64,000 nt of DNA from Megascapheus bottae (GCA_024803745.1 JANJXV010000025.1:19220610-19284609); one strand, 5' to 3'; shown: positions 46,560 to 58,060, numbered from the stretch's first letter. Made by a program: numbers and translations. The notes: generated from the sequence alone by a model not told the origin.

Positions 46560-47246
46560 ATTATCAGATGTGGAGGAAAGGAGCTACAGCTAGTCTCCCC
46601 GAGGGAGTCAGCCACAACCAAGACAGCAGAGAAGCCGCCCCCAGGGCAGCCATCAAGGACAGTTGTAAGGACTGTGATACGTCCATCAAGAATGCAGCTT
46701 GAGCCAATCGTTTTCTCTTTGTGAGTGAGAAGACGAGAAGGAGAAGATGAAGGGGAACTTTAAAAAACCAAGCTATTTCAGTCTGCTTCAGAGAATGACC
46801 TCCCAGAATGGAAGGAGCTTACTCCTTACTGGCAATGACAAGCTCCTGTACCACAAGGACAAGGGACCACGTGCCACCTCATGAGAGGAACAAGACTCTG
46901 GAGATTCATGCCGATCACTGCATCACACCAGTGATGGGGCCAGTGCTGAATACAGGCAGTGACTAGGCCTGCGTCTGAAAACCCATGCTGACTTGACTGA
47001 CGAGTGCCTAAAACCAGAGCTACTGGCCATTTGCTTTCTAAATACCAAGAATGCACAAAAATTTAAAAGAGAGTCTGAAGAATGCAGGAAAGAGATTGAA
47101 GAGAGAAAAGAAAGGACCAGTCAAAAATTATAAGTAGCTGGCACTCCAGAAGCTCTTCTGTGAAGGAGGCTAAAACCTTGGTAGAAGAGAAAAGGGAGTA
47201 ACAATAAGTCATCTTCTCTTCTTTTCATGTCTCTTAAAAAAATATT
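46560..47246 (+). pseudogene. RANBP1: RANBP1 processed pseudogene, 5' UTR and coding part
   Basis: Intronless, decayed copy of the mRNA for Ran-binding protein 1, the cytoplasmic Ran-GTP-binding co-factor that stimulates RanGAP. Recognisable pieces in order: SENDLPEWKE (about 46790-46820), the region corresponding to LLMRRDKTLKIC and HYITPM (about 46875-46935), the equivalent of NTHADFADEC and KPELLAI (about 46980-47035), then AQKFK and ECRKEIEER (about 47052-47105). The coding part ends in a SVKE-like segment and a stop before 47205. The start codon is lost, an early deletion removes part of the acidic N-terminus, and several frameshifts and stops interrupt it. Several exon junctions of the parent gene are read through without introns, which marks it as a retrocopy. 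It lies in sense orientation in a MAP2K5 intron and is not expected to make protein. Confidence 0.88.
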
Positions 47247-47446
47247 TGCTGAGACTGGTAGAATTGCCTGATGGTAGAGTGCTTGCCTACTATGCACAAA
47301 GCCCTTAGTTCCATTCCTTCATACAACATATACAGAAAAAGCCTGAAGTGGTGCTGTGACTCAAGTGGTAGAACACCAGCCTGAGAAAGCCCATGGATAG
47401 TGCCTAGGCTGAGCTCAAGCTGTAGGATTGGGACACACAAAAAATT
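47247..47446 (+). mobile_element. Type A SINE copy 1, sense, inside RANBP1 pseudogene
   Basis: ID-like left monomer (GATGGTAGAGTGCTTGCCTA), linker with ACATATACAGAAAAAGCC, right monomer (GACTCAAGTGGTAGAACACC), short A-tail. Confidence 0.88.
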
Positions 47447-47647
47447 CCTGGCCAGTAATGTGCCCTACAGTGCTCGCTTAAGCATGCATGAAGCCCTGCG
47501 TTCAATTTCTCCATAACACATACACAGAAAAAGCTGGCAGTGGTATTGTAGCTCAAGTGGCAGAGTGCTAGCCTTGCACAAAAGTGGTCAAGAACAGTGC
47601 CTAGGTCCTGAGTTCAAGCCCCAGGACTGCCCCCCCCAAAAAAACAA
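47447..47647 (+). mobile_element. Type A SINE copy 2, sense, tandem to copy 1
   Basis: Starts directly after copy 1's tail: left monomer (AGCATGCATGAAGCCCTGCG), linker, right monomer ending GAGTTCAAGCCCCAGGACTG, C8 then A-tail. Confidence 0.88.
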
Positions 47648-47757
47648 TCTCTGTCCTTTTCTGTTTGTTTTTACAAGGGACTTTATGTAAAGAACTAAGT
47701 TTCAACATTGAGGGTTTTTCCCCCCCCAATTTTTATCCTATTAAAGATGACTTTTGA
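47646..47757 (+). pseudogene. RANBP1: RANBP1 processed pseudogene, 3' UTR continuation after SINE insertion
   Basis: After two SINE copies the sequence resumes with text resembling the RANBP1 3' UTR as I remember it (GTTTGTTTTTACAAGGGAC, then AAAGAACT and CAACATT), ending near a TATTAAAGATG signal-like element. This suggests the SINEs split the retrocopy's 3' UTR. No clear poly(A) tail or flanking duplication is left, so the end is approximate. Confidence 0.6.
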
Positions 47758-49639
47758 AAATCCATTCCCCTATCATAAAAATGTATTGTGCTGACTTTCT
47801 TTTCCATAGTGGAAATATTTATAGTCATTGAAAGAATGAAGAAAAATAGCCTTTGAAAGCTGAAAAATAATCATTATATGCCACATAATGTTTCATTCAT
47901 TCATTTATGTTATGGTGATCCCATAATGTAATGCTTATTGGCAGTGTAACTATCTGGTTTGTGTAAATATACTGTATGGTGTTTGCATGATGGTAGAATT
48001 ACCTAAGGACCTGTTTCTCAGAATGTGTCTCATTGTTGAGGGAGGCATGGCTGGGGAGACTCACATAGCACCCAGGAAACTTTGACTACCTCTTTCAGCC
48101 AACCAGACTATGCAAGGACAAAGCAAGGGAGTAGTAGGTCTGGTTCTAGCTTCTCTGGTTGTGTCCATGACCCCATTTCTGTAGGGCTTTCCTCTGGCAT
48201 ATCTTATCTATGAAGAATTTTAAAATGGTTTTGCTGTTATTGACCTGAGAGCAAGAGTGATTGTTTGATTTATTTTGACTTTAAATTTCCAATCAAATGA
48301 AGAGCCTTTTCCTTGCAGCCAAGATCATATTTTAAACAAGCAAACAAGGCATCATCCTAATGCAAAATTAAATACTTATATATGGCTGAATTGCATTATG
48401 GTATCATGTGACAGGCAAGGATATTAATGGTTTCAGAAAATCAATAAGTATTTGTCAAATAAAATTAATTATGTATGTTTCCTTCTCTCCTTCTCTCAGC
48501 AGTCACTGTTATAGGCTTGTTTTATACAATAATGTGTGTTGTATTGATTAGAATCTAAAGAATAAACTTCTGTTCATGATTTTCTGTTCCTTTCCCGCCT
48601 TTGAGTTCCCCCCACCTTCCCACATTCCAGTGACTTCACACATGCTCATATTCATTATGGCAATGATGGATTATTGGCATCTAACCAACATGACAGGATG
48701 TCACAGGTCGCTGAGCAGAGATTTTCAGACTGTTTCCACTCGAATTAACTATTATTGAAATAGTTTATTGAGATTGAAGTATTGATCATTTTTTCCTAAC
48801 CATGGCTTAAGGGAAGGAAGAAGAGGTGGCATTCTTGAAAGATTAAATTTCATTTTAAAAAATCTCATTTATTTAGTCTTTTGCTCTTCCTGTTTTATAG
48901 CCCCTATAGTTTTATTGCTTGGAAAAGGGTATCTTGGCTTTATTTTTATGACAGTATAATTATACTTCAGAAATGCACTTGATTACTATGGGTAACAAAA
49001 TTGTTCTAGTATATTGGTTTGGCCAATATTGCTATACAAACAACTTTTCAGTCAATTGAGTCTATAAAAATCAATACATTATGGTAATATTTCAAGTAAG
49101 AATTTGCTGAATCTTAAGAGTTTTAACACCATTGTCTTTCAGGGAAAAATAATTTTGAAATGGCAAGACTTCTCTTTAATATTTTACTTTAATTAAGTGC
49201 TTTCTTCATAAAGAAAATTAAGCTCCTCTATAAAAGTGGTTGTGAACAGGTAGACATTCCATTAGCACACATCTGTCATTATAAGGTAGAAGAAATCTAG
49301 TTTCAGTCTGAAAGTCCATTCTCTGGCTTTCTTAGTAAGGAATAATGTAGATTTGATTTCTTCTTGCCCCTTTGGATTCATGCATCTGTTGCTGGGTGCT
49401 TAGTTGACAGAGGGATTGTAGATAGTTTAATAAGCACCCAGAGAAATGCAAGAGGAAAGGAGTGGCCCAAGCATTGTGCCTGCTCTTTATACCTTCTCCA
49501 TCCATTTATTAAGCTGCCAGGTTCTAAGCATGTGCAGTGTCAAGAGGTCCATGTCCAAAGAGATGCAGAAGTTCTGTCCACAGGCGAGCACAGGACTTTA
49601 CAGCCTGGGCTCTTAACTGTATAAATGGGACACAGATTC

Positions 49640-49800
49640 TCTCTGCAGGCTGAGGAGGAAGTGAGGCAATTACTATCTCAGGAAGAATCCTCTACCAGGC
49701 CTCATGGAGGAATTGATATTTGAGTTGAGAAATGCTTGAAGGAATTGGTTAACTTTTACCCAGCAATGGGAAAGCTAAAGAGATCTCTGACTGCTGCTTG
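49640..49800 (+). repeat. Ancient interspersed repeat-like stretch, family not assigned
   Basis: GCCTCATGGAGGAATTGATA, TTTGAGTTGAGAAATGCTTG resembles an old mammalian repeat in wording only. Confidence 0.3.
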
Positions 49801-50040
49801 AAGCCTGAAGGGAATTCCTGTAGATAAACAAGTTTGCTGTGTTTTTCTGAAGGCGAGGCACGGATTTCTTTCCAGGGTCTGTGTGTGCCTGCCTGTGGTT
49901 AGCTTGTACTGTGTTCTCTGTGGATCTTTCTCTGGCCTTGATTTGCCTCCCTGGAGAATCCTGGTGGATGTTCTCCTAGCACAGTGCCTTACTTGTGATC
50001 AGCACTTATTGTTTCTGGAACCAAAGTCCTAAGGCAGATT

Positions 50041-50242
50041 TTTTTTTTTTTTTGCCAGTCCTGGGCTTGAGCTCAGGGCCTGAGCACTGTCCTTGGACTT
50101 TCTCAAGGCTAGAGGTCTACCACTTGAGCCTCAGCACCACCTCCGGCATTTTTTCTATGTATGTGGTACCGAGGAATCGAACCCAGGTCTTCATGCATGC
50201 TAGGCAAGCACTTTAACCACTAGGCCAAACCCCCCGGCCCCC
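50041..50242 (-). mobile_element. Type A SINE, antisense, young, with TSD
   Basis: Near-consensus. CTAAGGCAGATTTTT before and CTATGGCAGATTTTT after form a TSD with one mismatch. Confidence 0.94.
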
Positions 50243-50260
50243 TATGGCAGATTTTTATTT

Positions 50261-50455
50261 TTATTTTTTGCCAGTCTTGGGCTTGAGTTCAGGGCCTGAG
50301 CACTGTCCTTGGACTTTCTCAAGGCTAGCGCTCTACCACTTGAGCCTCAGCACCACTTCCAGTCCTTTTCTATGTAGATGGTACTAAGGAATTGAACCCG
50401 GGTCTTCAGGCATGCTAGGCAAGTACTCTACCACTAGGCCAAACTCTCAGCCCCA
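50261..50455 (-). mobile_element. Type A SINE, antisense, adjacent to the previous copy
   Basis: GCCAGTCTTGGGCTTGAGTT through CTAGGCCAAACTCTCAGCCC; the 50041 copy inserted beside its tail. Confidence 0.92.
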
Positions 50456-50539
50456 GGTGTGGTTTTTGGTTTTTTTTTTTTGTATTTTTAATGCTTTATT
50501 CTAAATGAAAATTAAGATACTAGAAAAGTATGATTATGA

Positions 50540-50763
50540 AGCCAGGCGTGGTGGCTCAGTCCTCTGAGGCTGAGATCTGAGAATCTCAGTTCAAAGCCAG
50601 CCTGGGCCATACAAAGCTGAGAGACTCTTATCTCCAATTAATCGCTAGAAAACAGGAAGTGGGGCTGTGGCTCAAGGGTAGGGCAGTAGCCTTTAGCTGA
50701 AGAGCTCAGGGACAGCACCCAGGCCAGAGTTCAGGCCCCATGACCTCCCCCCCCCCAAAAAAA
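50540..50763 (+). mobile_element. Type B SINE, sense, with TSD
   Basis: AGGCGTGGTGGCTCAGTCCT through CAGAGTTCAGGCCCCATGAC, then C10 and an A-tail. AAAAGTATGATTATGAAG (50524-50541) and AAAAGTATAATTATGAAG (50761-50778) are its TSD. Confidence 0.95.
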
Positions 50764-50978
50764 AGTATAATTATGAAGCAAAAGACACCTATTGTATTGA
50801 AACTGGCTCACACTGTGGTGGGGAGCACAAGGACCACACCCACAAAGGTCACCAATAGTATACTGACAGCATGTCATCTAATATCTGAAATTTCACTTAA
50901 AAAAACAGTTTAAGGGGACATTGGCTACTGATGACCTCTTAGCCTGGGAATATAGGGGAGAAATCATCTACACGTAAC

Positions 50979-51060
50979 TTTTTTTGTCAGTTAAGGCGCT
51001 TGAGCTCAGGGCCTGGGTGTGTTTCTAAGCTTCTTTGTGCTCAATGCTAGTGCTCTACAT
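50979..51060 (-). mobile_element. Type B SINE right-monomer fragment, antisense
   Basis: GGCGCTTGAGCTCAGGGCCT and CTCAATGCTAGTGCTCTACA; the B1 part is absent. Confidence 0.75.
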
Positions 51061-51324
51061 CCCTGAGGGAGATTGTTGCAATCAAGGGATGACTGTGAAA
51101 TGTCATCCAATTTGAGGTACTTCTAGGGCATGCTAAACTCCCCTACCATAAACAAAATAATGTGGCTGTTTATCAGAATACAGAGAATGCAATTTTCCTA
51201 AGACCTGACCCACGCAAGCTTCTCCAGAGTTTCAGGCTTCAGAACTAAATTTAGCACTCAGTAGTCTGAAACATCATGTTGGCTTTGGTTTGCTCTTTTA
51301 TATCTTGTCTTACTGTTCATACAT

Positions 51325-51660
51325 TTATTCACTGAACAAATCTTTACTGTCATTGTGTGTCAAGGACTATTCCCAGCATGTATAATGTAGTAGTGAACAG
51401 GTAGTAAATACGGAAGGAAGATGATGTCAGATGTTATAAGAACCGAGGTGCTTTGAAGGATGAGCTGAGATCTGAAGAAGTAAAAGTTAGTCATAGGAAA
51501 ATTTGAGGAAGAAGCTTCTAAGCAGAAAGGCCATAGCCCTGTAATGGCTTCTAGACCAATGTGGCTGGAATAGAGGGCTCAGAGGAGGATGGAGAGATGG
51601 GCAGGGCTCAATCATGCTGGGTTATTTAGTTCTTGCTAAGAAGTTAGGGTTGTCCTCTAA
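51325..51660 (+). repeat. Ancient interspersed repeat remnant, family not assigned
   Basis: Starts CATTTATTCACTGAACAAAT and continues AGGCCATAGCCCTGTAATGG, CAATGTGGCTGGAATAGAGG, AATCATGCTGGGTTATTTAG. The layout is of a common old LINE/SINE-type repeat. No coding frame. Confidence 0.45.
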
Positions 51661-52746
51661 TTCTAATTAAGTTAAATGAAACATTAATAAGGAAAATATG
51701 CTTAAACACATCCACAGACTGACAAATCCCCTCAAAAACATAATTTGACAATTGAATCTAGATTATTTGCACAATTGTGCTAATAGAAGTGGCACATTTT
51801 TTGATTTCTAAAACACTGAATTTTAAAAGCTATGCTGTCATATTTGATGTGTTAGAAAATTGTAGTCTCTTGGTTGGCATATTGAACAAGTAAGTATATG
51901 TATGCTATAGCATCTAGGGCATTTACTTAAATTGCTTTTTTGGAAAATAATTCACTGGAAAGTCCAAAAGGCATTTACTGTGTATAACTTTCTGCCAGTA
52001 TTTCTTTTCTTGCTTCTGTTGTTGGTTATTTTGATGTAAGAGACCATGTTTCTGTTAAATTGCTGCCTTCCTGGAGTGAAATATTTTTAGATTTGGATTT
52101 GTACATTAACACTGAATTGAAGTAACGGGTTACTAAATTCAGGGGGAAAAACAATAGAGATTTAGGTTATTTATCCTAAAGTATTTTGGGGTATTAATGG
52201 CTAATAAGCCTAAAGGTGTTTTCTTTTTTAAGTGTTAGATTCTACTTTTTAAATGTGACTCTATATTGTTCTGGTGACCTAAAATTTCCATAGGTTTCTT
52301 GTTAGTAGTGTAGAAAGAAAGGAAAGAAGTGTGCCAAAGGCAGAGTTTATGGGTTATGTTTCATGAATTCAAATAATGAAATGAAAAAACGTTCAGACAA
52401 AATTAGAACTTGCTTTAGGACACAATCAATACAGCATTTTAACAAGCTTAGTGTATTTGGAAAATATGTATTCTGTAAGGTTCTCAAACATTCTGATTGT
52501 ATTACCACTGCTAACTGTGGCAGCAAAATGTAACAATATACTTAGTCAATAAACATAAAGCTCTGATTAAACCGTAAGTAAGTTTCCAGAAAAGTTATCT
52601 AAAAACGATGAATAAATAAATATTTTTTTACATTTGTCTCAGCAACAAACACTGATATTAAAGAAAACTGTATGTGGAAGAAAAATCTCAAATGATTTTT
52701 ACTACAAATACATGTATTGAATTAAATTTGCATACACTGTTCTCCT

Positions 52747-53232
52747 TTTTCTTTTCTTTTTTTTTTTTTTTTTAAATTGGTCATGGAGCTTGAACTCTGG
52801 GCCTGGGCGCTGTCCCTGAGCTCTTCAGCTCAAGGCTACTGCCCTACCCCTTGAGCCACAGTGCCACTTCCAGTTTTCTGGTAGTTAATTGGAGATAAGA
52901 GTCTCACAGTCTTGGGCCTGGAGTTTGGCCTAGTGGTTAAAGTGCTTGCCTAGCATTCATCAAGACCCGGGTTTGATTCCTTGGAACTACATACATAGAA
53001 AAAAGGCAGAAGAGATACTGAGGCTCAAGTGGTAGAGCTCTAGCCTTGAGAAAGTCCAAGGACAGTGCTCAGGCCCTGAACTCAAGCCCAGGACTGGCAA
53101 AAAAAAAAAAAAAAAAAAAGAAAAAAGAAGAGTCTCACAGTCTTTAGTGCCCAGGCTGGCTTAGAACGGTGATTCTCAGATCTCAGCCTCCTGAGTAGCT
53201 AGGATTACAGACGTGAGCCACCTCGTCCAGCT
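52747..53232 (-). mobile_element. Type B SINE, antisense, split by an opposite-strand insertion
   Basis: Host pieces 52747-52913 (GGTCATGGAGCTTGAACTCT on) and 53145-53232 (GCCCAGGCTGGCTTAGAACG through TTACAGACGTGAGCCACC) rejoin into a complete element. Confidence 0.94.
52914..53127 (+). mobile_element. Type A SINE inserted in sense orientation in the 52747 host
   Basis: GGGCCTGGAGTTTGGCCTAG through CTCAAGCCCAGGACTGGC and an A21 tail. A perfect 17-base TSD, AAGAGTCTCACAGTCTT, lies at 52897-52913 and 53128-53144. Confidence 0.97.
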
Positions 53233-53424
53233 CCCTTTTTACTTATCTTTGAAGATAATTAGTAAGTATTTGCAGAACATGGCAGCTGTGTTGACTGACT
53301 TAAAAGACAAATGAGCCTCCCCAAGTCTCCCCCTTCCAGCTACTTTGGAAGCCTAGGTAAAATTAAAAGCTCTGTCTAACTCTATATACCAGCAGCCGGG
53401 GGGTGCTCAGGGTTACTTTTATTT

Positions 53425-53628
53425 GGGGGGGGGGTTGTGGGGCTTGAACTCTGGGCTTTGGTACTGTCCCTGAGCTCTTCACTTGAGCCACAGCACCACT
53501 TCTGGTTTTCTGGTTAATTGGAGAAAGGAGTATCATGGACTTCTGTGCCTGGGCTGGCTTTGAATGGTGATTCTCAGATCTCAGCCTCCTGAGTAGTTAG
53601 GATTACAGGTGTGAGATACTGGTGTCTG
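53425..53628 (-). mobile_element. Type B SINE, antisense, with TSD
   Basis: TGGGGCTTGAACTCTGGGCT through GGATTACAGGTGTGAGATAC; AGGGTTACTTTTATTT (53409-53424) and AGGGTCACATTTTTATTT (53629-53646) flank it. Confidence 0.9.
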
Positions 53629-53724
53629 CTAGGGTCACATTTTTATTTCCAGTGTGGACCACCATCATGTGATGCATGTTATCCACTGTCTTGTAGTGTC
53701 TGAGCAAGGCATGGATTACTATCG

Positions 53725-53798
53725 CATTTATTTATTTATTTATTTATCTATCATTTATTTATTTATTTATTTATCTATCTATCTATTTATTTATTTTT
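53725..53798. repeat. (TTTA)n/(CTAT)n microsatellite
   Basis: TTTA units with two blocks of ATCTATCTATC; adjoins the tail side of the SINE at 53800. Confidence 0.94.
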
Positions 53799-53799
53799 A

Positions 53800-53950
53800 A
53801 TCGCTGGTCCTGGGGCTTGAACTCAGGGATAGGGTGAGCTTTTCCCCTTCAGGCCTAGTGGTCTACCACTTGACCTGCAGTGATGAGTAGTTTATTGGAA
53901 ATAGTTTCATGGACTTTCTTGCTTGGGCTAAGATAGCCACCAGTGCCTAT
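53800..53950 (-). mobile_element. Type B SINE, antisense, shortened
   Basis: GCTGGTCCTGGGGCTTGAAC, GGTCTACCACTTGACCTGCA, TCATGGACTTTCTTGCTTGG. Confidence 0.8.
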
Positions 53951-55721
53951 CCTATTTGGACAGGAAGTAGAGGGACAGATGAAATGGATTTCCTGAGGAT
54001 TCAGAACAAGTCAGGGATAGGACTGCCTCGGAAGCCCAGGCTTTCCTTCGTCCCCTCCAGTCCCTTACCTCTGTTGAATAATTATAGTTCGATTCTATGA
54101 GAAGCACTACATAAGCAAGACCTTAGAATTCCTGCCACTTCTCTAGCAAATACACTACAGCTGTACTTAGTGTTTTTATTTTTTGCATTAGACACATGTC
54201 CTTAACAGATGAGCCATGTGAATAGACAGCTGTTTCCTTCCCTCCTTCTCTCCCTTTATTCTTAGATTGTAATCTGTGAGGTAACAGATAGACTTTAGTC
54301 ACTGCAGCACATCTTTCTCTAAAATGTTTATCTTTGGTGGTTGTCATTGCCATGATTTTGTGAGTATATTTAAGTCATCACTGAAATCTTGCTGTCTTGG
54401 TGTTTATAGAGCAGTTTGCTTTCTTCCCACCACTTCTTCCCACCCATCTTACTTTAAAAGCACGCACATGGCATCATTGATGTCTTTTAGTACTAAATGG
54501 GTTGGAGGATAGCACCTCCTCTTGGCTGATTCAGAGGTCACTGCAAAACAAAACTTAGCCTTATCTTTGAAGGAGCTCATTGTAATACAAGTTATATGTC
54601 ATTTGGAAGTCTCCAAAGATAACATGAGGAAGAAACTGATGTTGTCACAAAGAACACATTCAAACACAGATTGTCAACCCAAGCTCAGTGCCCCATGCAG
54701 AGAAGTCAGCTACATCTCTTTCATTGCTGGTGGAAGGTGACTGTATCCCTAGGCAATACAAGGTGTGATGGTGGCTGGTGCTTTAACATTAAAGGAAAAA
54801 GACTCTCCTGGTTCATTCTGACCCTAGTCATGATGTCCCCATTCCACGAAATCTGTTATGCACAAAAGTGCACAAAATGAAGACAAAGTGCCTCTTTCCA
54901 GCCTGACAAAAGCCATTCCTTTGTAGAATGGTAGCTGCAGCGAAAGTAAATAAATGAATGGACAGCAATCACAGCCTAGTTGATGAAACTGTTCAATTAA
55001 AGCACAGGCATTTACATGGTGTAATTTCCCTAAATTGCCAATGAGCCCCTTTAGACACAACCAGTGTTCAAATTGATTTCAGCATTGATTTTGGCTGAAG
55101 CTGATAAATTTCTGCTTGTTAGTTAAAGTAATTTTGCAGAAGACTTTGTACTGCAGTATTGAAGTGTTCATTTAGCTGATGGTTAAAAGAGGAGTTATTT
55201 ACAGAGGCCTCTACTGTTGTTCTGAGATGGGACAATTCCCCAATCATCTTTTACTTTTAATTTTTTAGGCTTCAGTATACCAATCAATAGGTGATTGAAA
55301 CTGATTAAAACTTACCCAACCATCTGCCTATGGCAGTTTAATTAGAATCTGGGTGATTCTTAAATTAAAGTTGTCTTATTTTCATTGCACAGCCATCTTC
55401 CAGAAGAGTAGGGGACTAAGTGTGCTGAAAACTTGTAAGTTTGGATTTGTGAAAGTATCTTATAAATGCTGTTCCTAAGACAAAAATGTATTCAGAGGCT
55501 TTTGGAGATTAGAAAGAACAATATGCTTCCATATCCAGTCAAGAAAAATTTATTTTCAGGCACGAAGTAACATGCAGAGTAGTCATAGATACAAATGCTC
55601 ACCTGTTTGTGTTAGGTATAAGTGAAAACACTTTTAACATTGCAGGGTGACATTGGCCATTATCATAATCCTCTGCTAATCTGTTCATCAGCCCTGAATA
55701 GTTTGGTTTTTGTTTGTTTGA

Positions 55722-55954
55722 TTTTGTGTCTATACTAATGCTTGAATTTGGGGTTTGGATGCTGTCCTTTAGCTTTTTTGCTCAAGATTGGCAGTCTACC
55801 ACTTGAGCCACAGTTTCACTTTCAGCTTTTTGGTGTTTAAGTGGAGATGAGTCTCATGAAGTTTCCTGCCCAAGCTGGCTTTGAGCCATGATCCTCACAA
55901 CTCAACCTTCTGAGTGGCTAGGATTATAGGCATGAGCCACTGGCACCTGGCTGT
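55722..55954 (-). mobile_element. Type B SINE, antisense
   Basis: ATGCTTGAATTTGGGGTTTG through GGATTATAGGCATGAGCCAC. Confidence 0.88.
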
Positions 55955-56689
55955 TTTTATTCTGTTTGTATTAAGCTCTTGATTTAGGTATGTGTCCACT
56001 GAATGGAAAAGAGGTATTTTCACATGTCCACGTGGACTTTTCAGCAGTGCTGTGGGCAGGATTAGAGAAGGCAGACTTTTGTCAACCCCCAGGTTCCACT
56101 AAAACTTCCCATACTCATTTTATCTAGTATAGGCCAGTTTTGTTGAGATTTTAATGGAAATGGGTTAATATTTCTGTCATGAGGACATATTACATCTAGT
56201 ACTACAGGGAAGAAGGGAATAGATGGTTCACTTTTTCAGAGGTGCATTTGCTCTTTGACCCACTAGGGTACTGTTTAGTGTTCTAGAAGAGGTAATTTAG
56301 TAAATTGTACCCCAGTGGCCTGAAAAAGTTAATGCAGCTCTGAAAAGTGAGTCATTCAATCGATTTTCTCTATTGCTTTTAAAAACTCAACACTGACCAT
56401 ATCCAGAGAGCCTTGAAGACAACTGGAAATGGGGCCTCTAGAAACAGCCTGTTTATGTTCACATGAAGCTTTTTGGCTGCACTCTGGATTTGGCTTCAGA
56501 GGACCAAAATCCATATTCTGTGCCGCTGCTTAATAGACACTAATTTTGCTATGCTTTGAATTCATCTGTAAATTTGGGATAACATTTTTGTGGAAAGCAA
56601 ATAACATCGCTATACAAATCGTTTATACTAAGCACAATATAAAAAATGTCACTAAGAGGACAGGGTTTTTTTTTTTTAAGTTTAAATTT

Positions 56690-56936
56690 TTTTTTAGAAT
56701 ACTAGGGTGTTTGATCTCAGGGCTTCACACTTGTTTTTGTTTTGGCTAGCCTGTACCATATGGTCCTTCTATTTATGCTTCCTGTCAAAGCTGGGATGAC
56801 ACATGTGACCTCTCACACTTAGATATGGAGATAGGGTTTCACTAAAGTTTTCCCAGGCTAGCCTTGAACTGCAGTCCTCCTTATTTCCATCTCCCAAGTA
56901 GTTGGAATTGCAGGTATACAGTACCACACCTGGTCT
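56690..56936 (-). mobile_element. B1-like dimer SINE, antisense, old
   Basis: GGTTTCACTAAAGTTTTCCC, AGGCTAGCCTTGAACTGCAG and TCCCAAGTAGTTGGAATTGC form the best unit; a more diverged unit precedes it. Confidence 0.65.
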
Positions 56937-57090
56937 AGAAGAAAGTTTGTGTCTCATTTGAGAAATTGATTCATTGTCAGCTTTCCTAGTAACTGTAAAT
57001 AGGGATTATATTGTAACCATCTATTTTAGGAAAGTTTTCTAGCTGGTTAATTCTCTTTTCCCCTTACATATATTATGCCTGGCTGGTCTG

Positions 57091-57322
57091 TTTTTTTTTT
57101 GTTGTTGTTGTTGTTGTTGTTTGTTTGTTTGTTTTTTTGCCAGTCCTTTGCCTGAGCTCAGGGCCTGAGCACTGTCCTTGGGCTTTCTCAAGACTAGAGC
57201 TCTACCACTTGAGCCTCAGTACCACTTCAAGGTTTTTTCTATGTATATGGTACTGAGGCATCAAACCTGGGCCTTCGTGCATGCTAGGCAAGCACTCTAC
57301 CACTAGGCCAAACTCAGCCCCA
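57091..57322 (-). mobile_element. Type A SINE, antisense, with (GTT)n/(GTTT)n tail
   Basis: The tail at 57091-57137 has become (GTT)n and (GTTT)n; the body runs from GCCAGTCCTTTGCCTGAGCT to the AACTCAGCCCC end. TGGTCTGTTTTTT and TGGTCTTTTTTT flank it. Confidence 0.92.
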
Positions 57323-57324
57323 GT

Positions 57325-57605
57325 GGTCTTTTTTTTTTTTTTAATTAAAATTTTATCGTGAAGGTGATGTCCAAGGGATTACAGTTACATAAATTTAGGT
57401 AATGAGTACATTTTTTTGGAACAGTTTTACCCCCTCCTTCAATTTCTCCCACTTTCCCTCCCGCCTCTCTTTCCCCATTGTTTTTCTTCATGTAGATCGT
57501 GTATCTCTTTGTCTCTCTTTTGCCCCTTACACCTTTTTAGAGTCTTTGATGATAATGAGATAGATCACTGTAACTGTAGGTTCCTTCACCTCAAAGAACT
57601 TTAAG
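57325..57605 (-). mobile_element. LINE-1 3'-UTR-like fragment
   Basis: The T-run at 57329-57340 followed by AAAATTTTATCGTGAAGGTG and a polypyrimidine block (57430-57480) reads as an antisense L1 3' end with its polypurine tract. The GGTGATGT...TTACAGTTACAT text recurs at 58150-58180, supporting a repeat family. The 5' limit is uncertain. Confidence 0.5.
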
Positions 57606-57629
57606 CCGTATATTAAAAGACTACTCTAG

Positions 57630-57872
57630 CCCAGGACTGGTGGCTCATAGGTATAATCCTAGATACTCCAGAGTCTAAGAAGTTTGAGGTTTGAAGCTAG
57701 CCTGGGAACAGTAAAGTCTGTGAGATTCTTACCTCCAGTGAATCACAGGAAGAGCCAGAGAGGTACTGTAGCTCAAGTGGTAGAGTGCTTGCTTTGAGCA
57801 AAAGATGCTTAGGGACAGTGCCCAGGAAAAGAGTTCAGTGCCAAGGACTGCCCCCCCCAAAAAAAAACCCCA
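57630..57872 (+). mobile_element. Type B SINE, sense
   Basis: GACTGGTGGCTCATAGGTAT, CTGTAGCTCAAGTGGTAGAG, then a C8A9 tail. Confidence 0.85.
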
Positions 57873-57984
57873 CTGCTCTAGATAATGTGGCAGTGTTAAA
57901 AGCTTGAATCAGGCCAAGCCAATTTAGAGAAGAAATATGGAGTGATCACATTAGCTGAGGCACATACAACAGTTAACAGACATA

Positions 57985-58060
57985 TACCCCCCCTTTTTTT
58001 TCCTGATCGAGATTTGAACTCAAGGCTTCTGCTTGTTAGGCAGGCTCTCTACTCCTGATT
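57985..58060 (-). mobile_element. ID-like remnant, antisense
   Basis: CCTGATCGAGATTTGAACTC, CTTGTTAGGCAGGCTCTCTA. Confidence 0.6.

Noticed and set aside
46826..47056. A 76-codon minus-strand open frame
   Set aside because: It is the antisense of the RANBP1 pseudogene.
53725..53798. Regular spaced repeats as a possible CRISPR-like array
   Set aside because: It is a simple tetranucleotide microsatellite; there are no spacers and the genome is mammalian.
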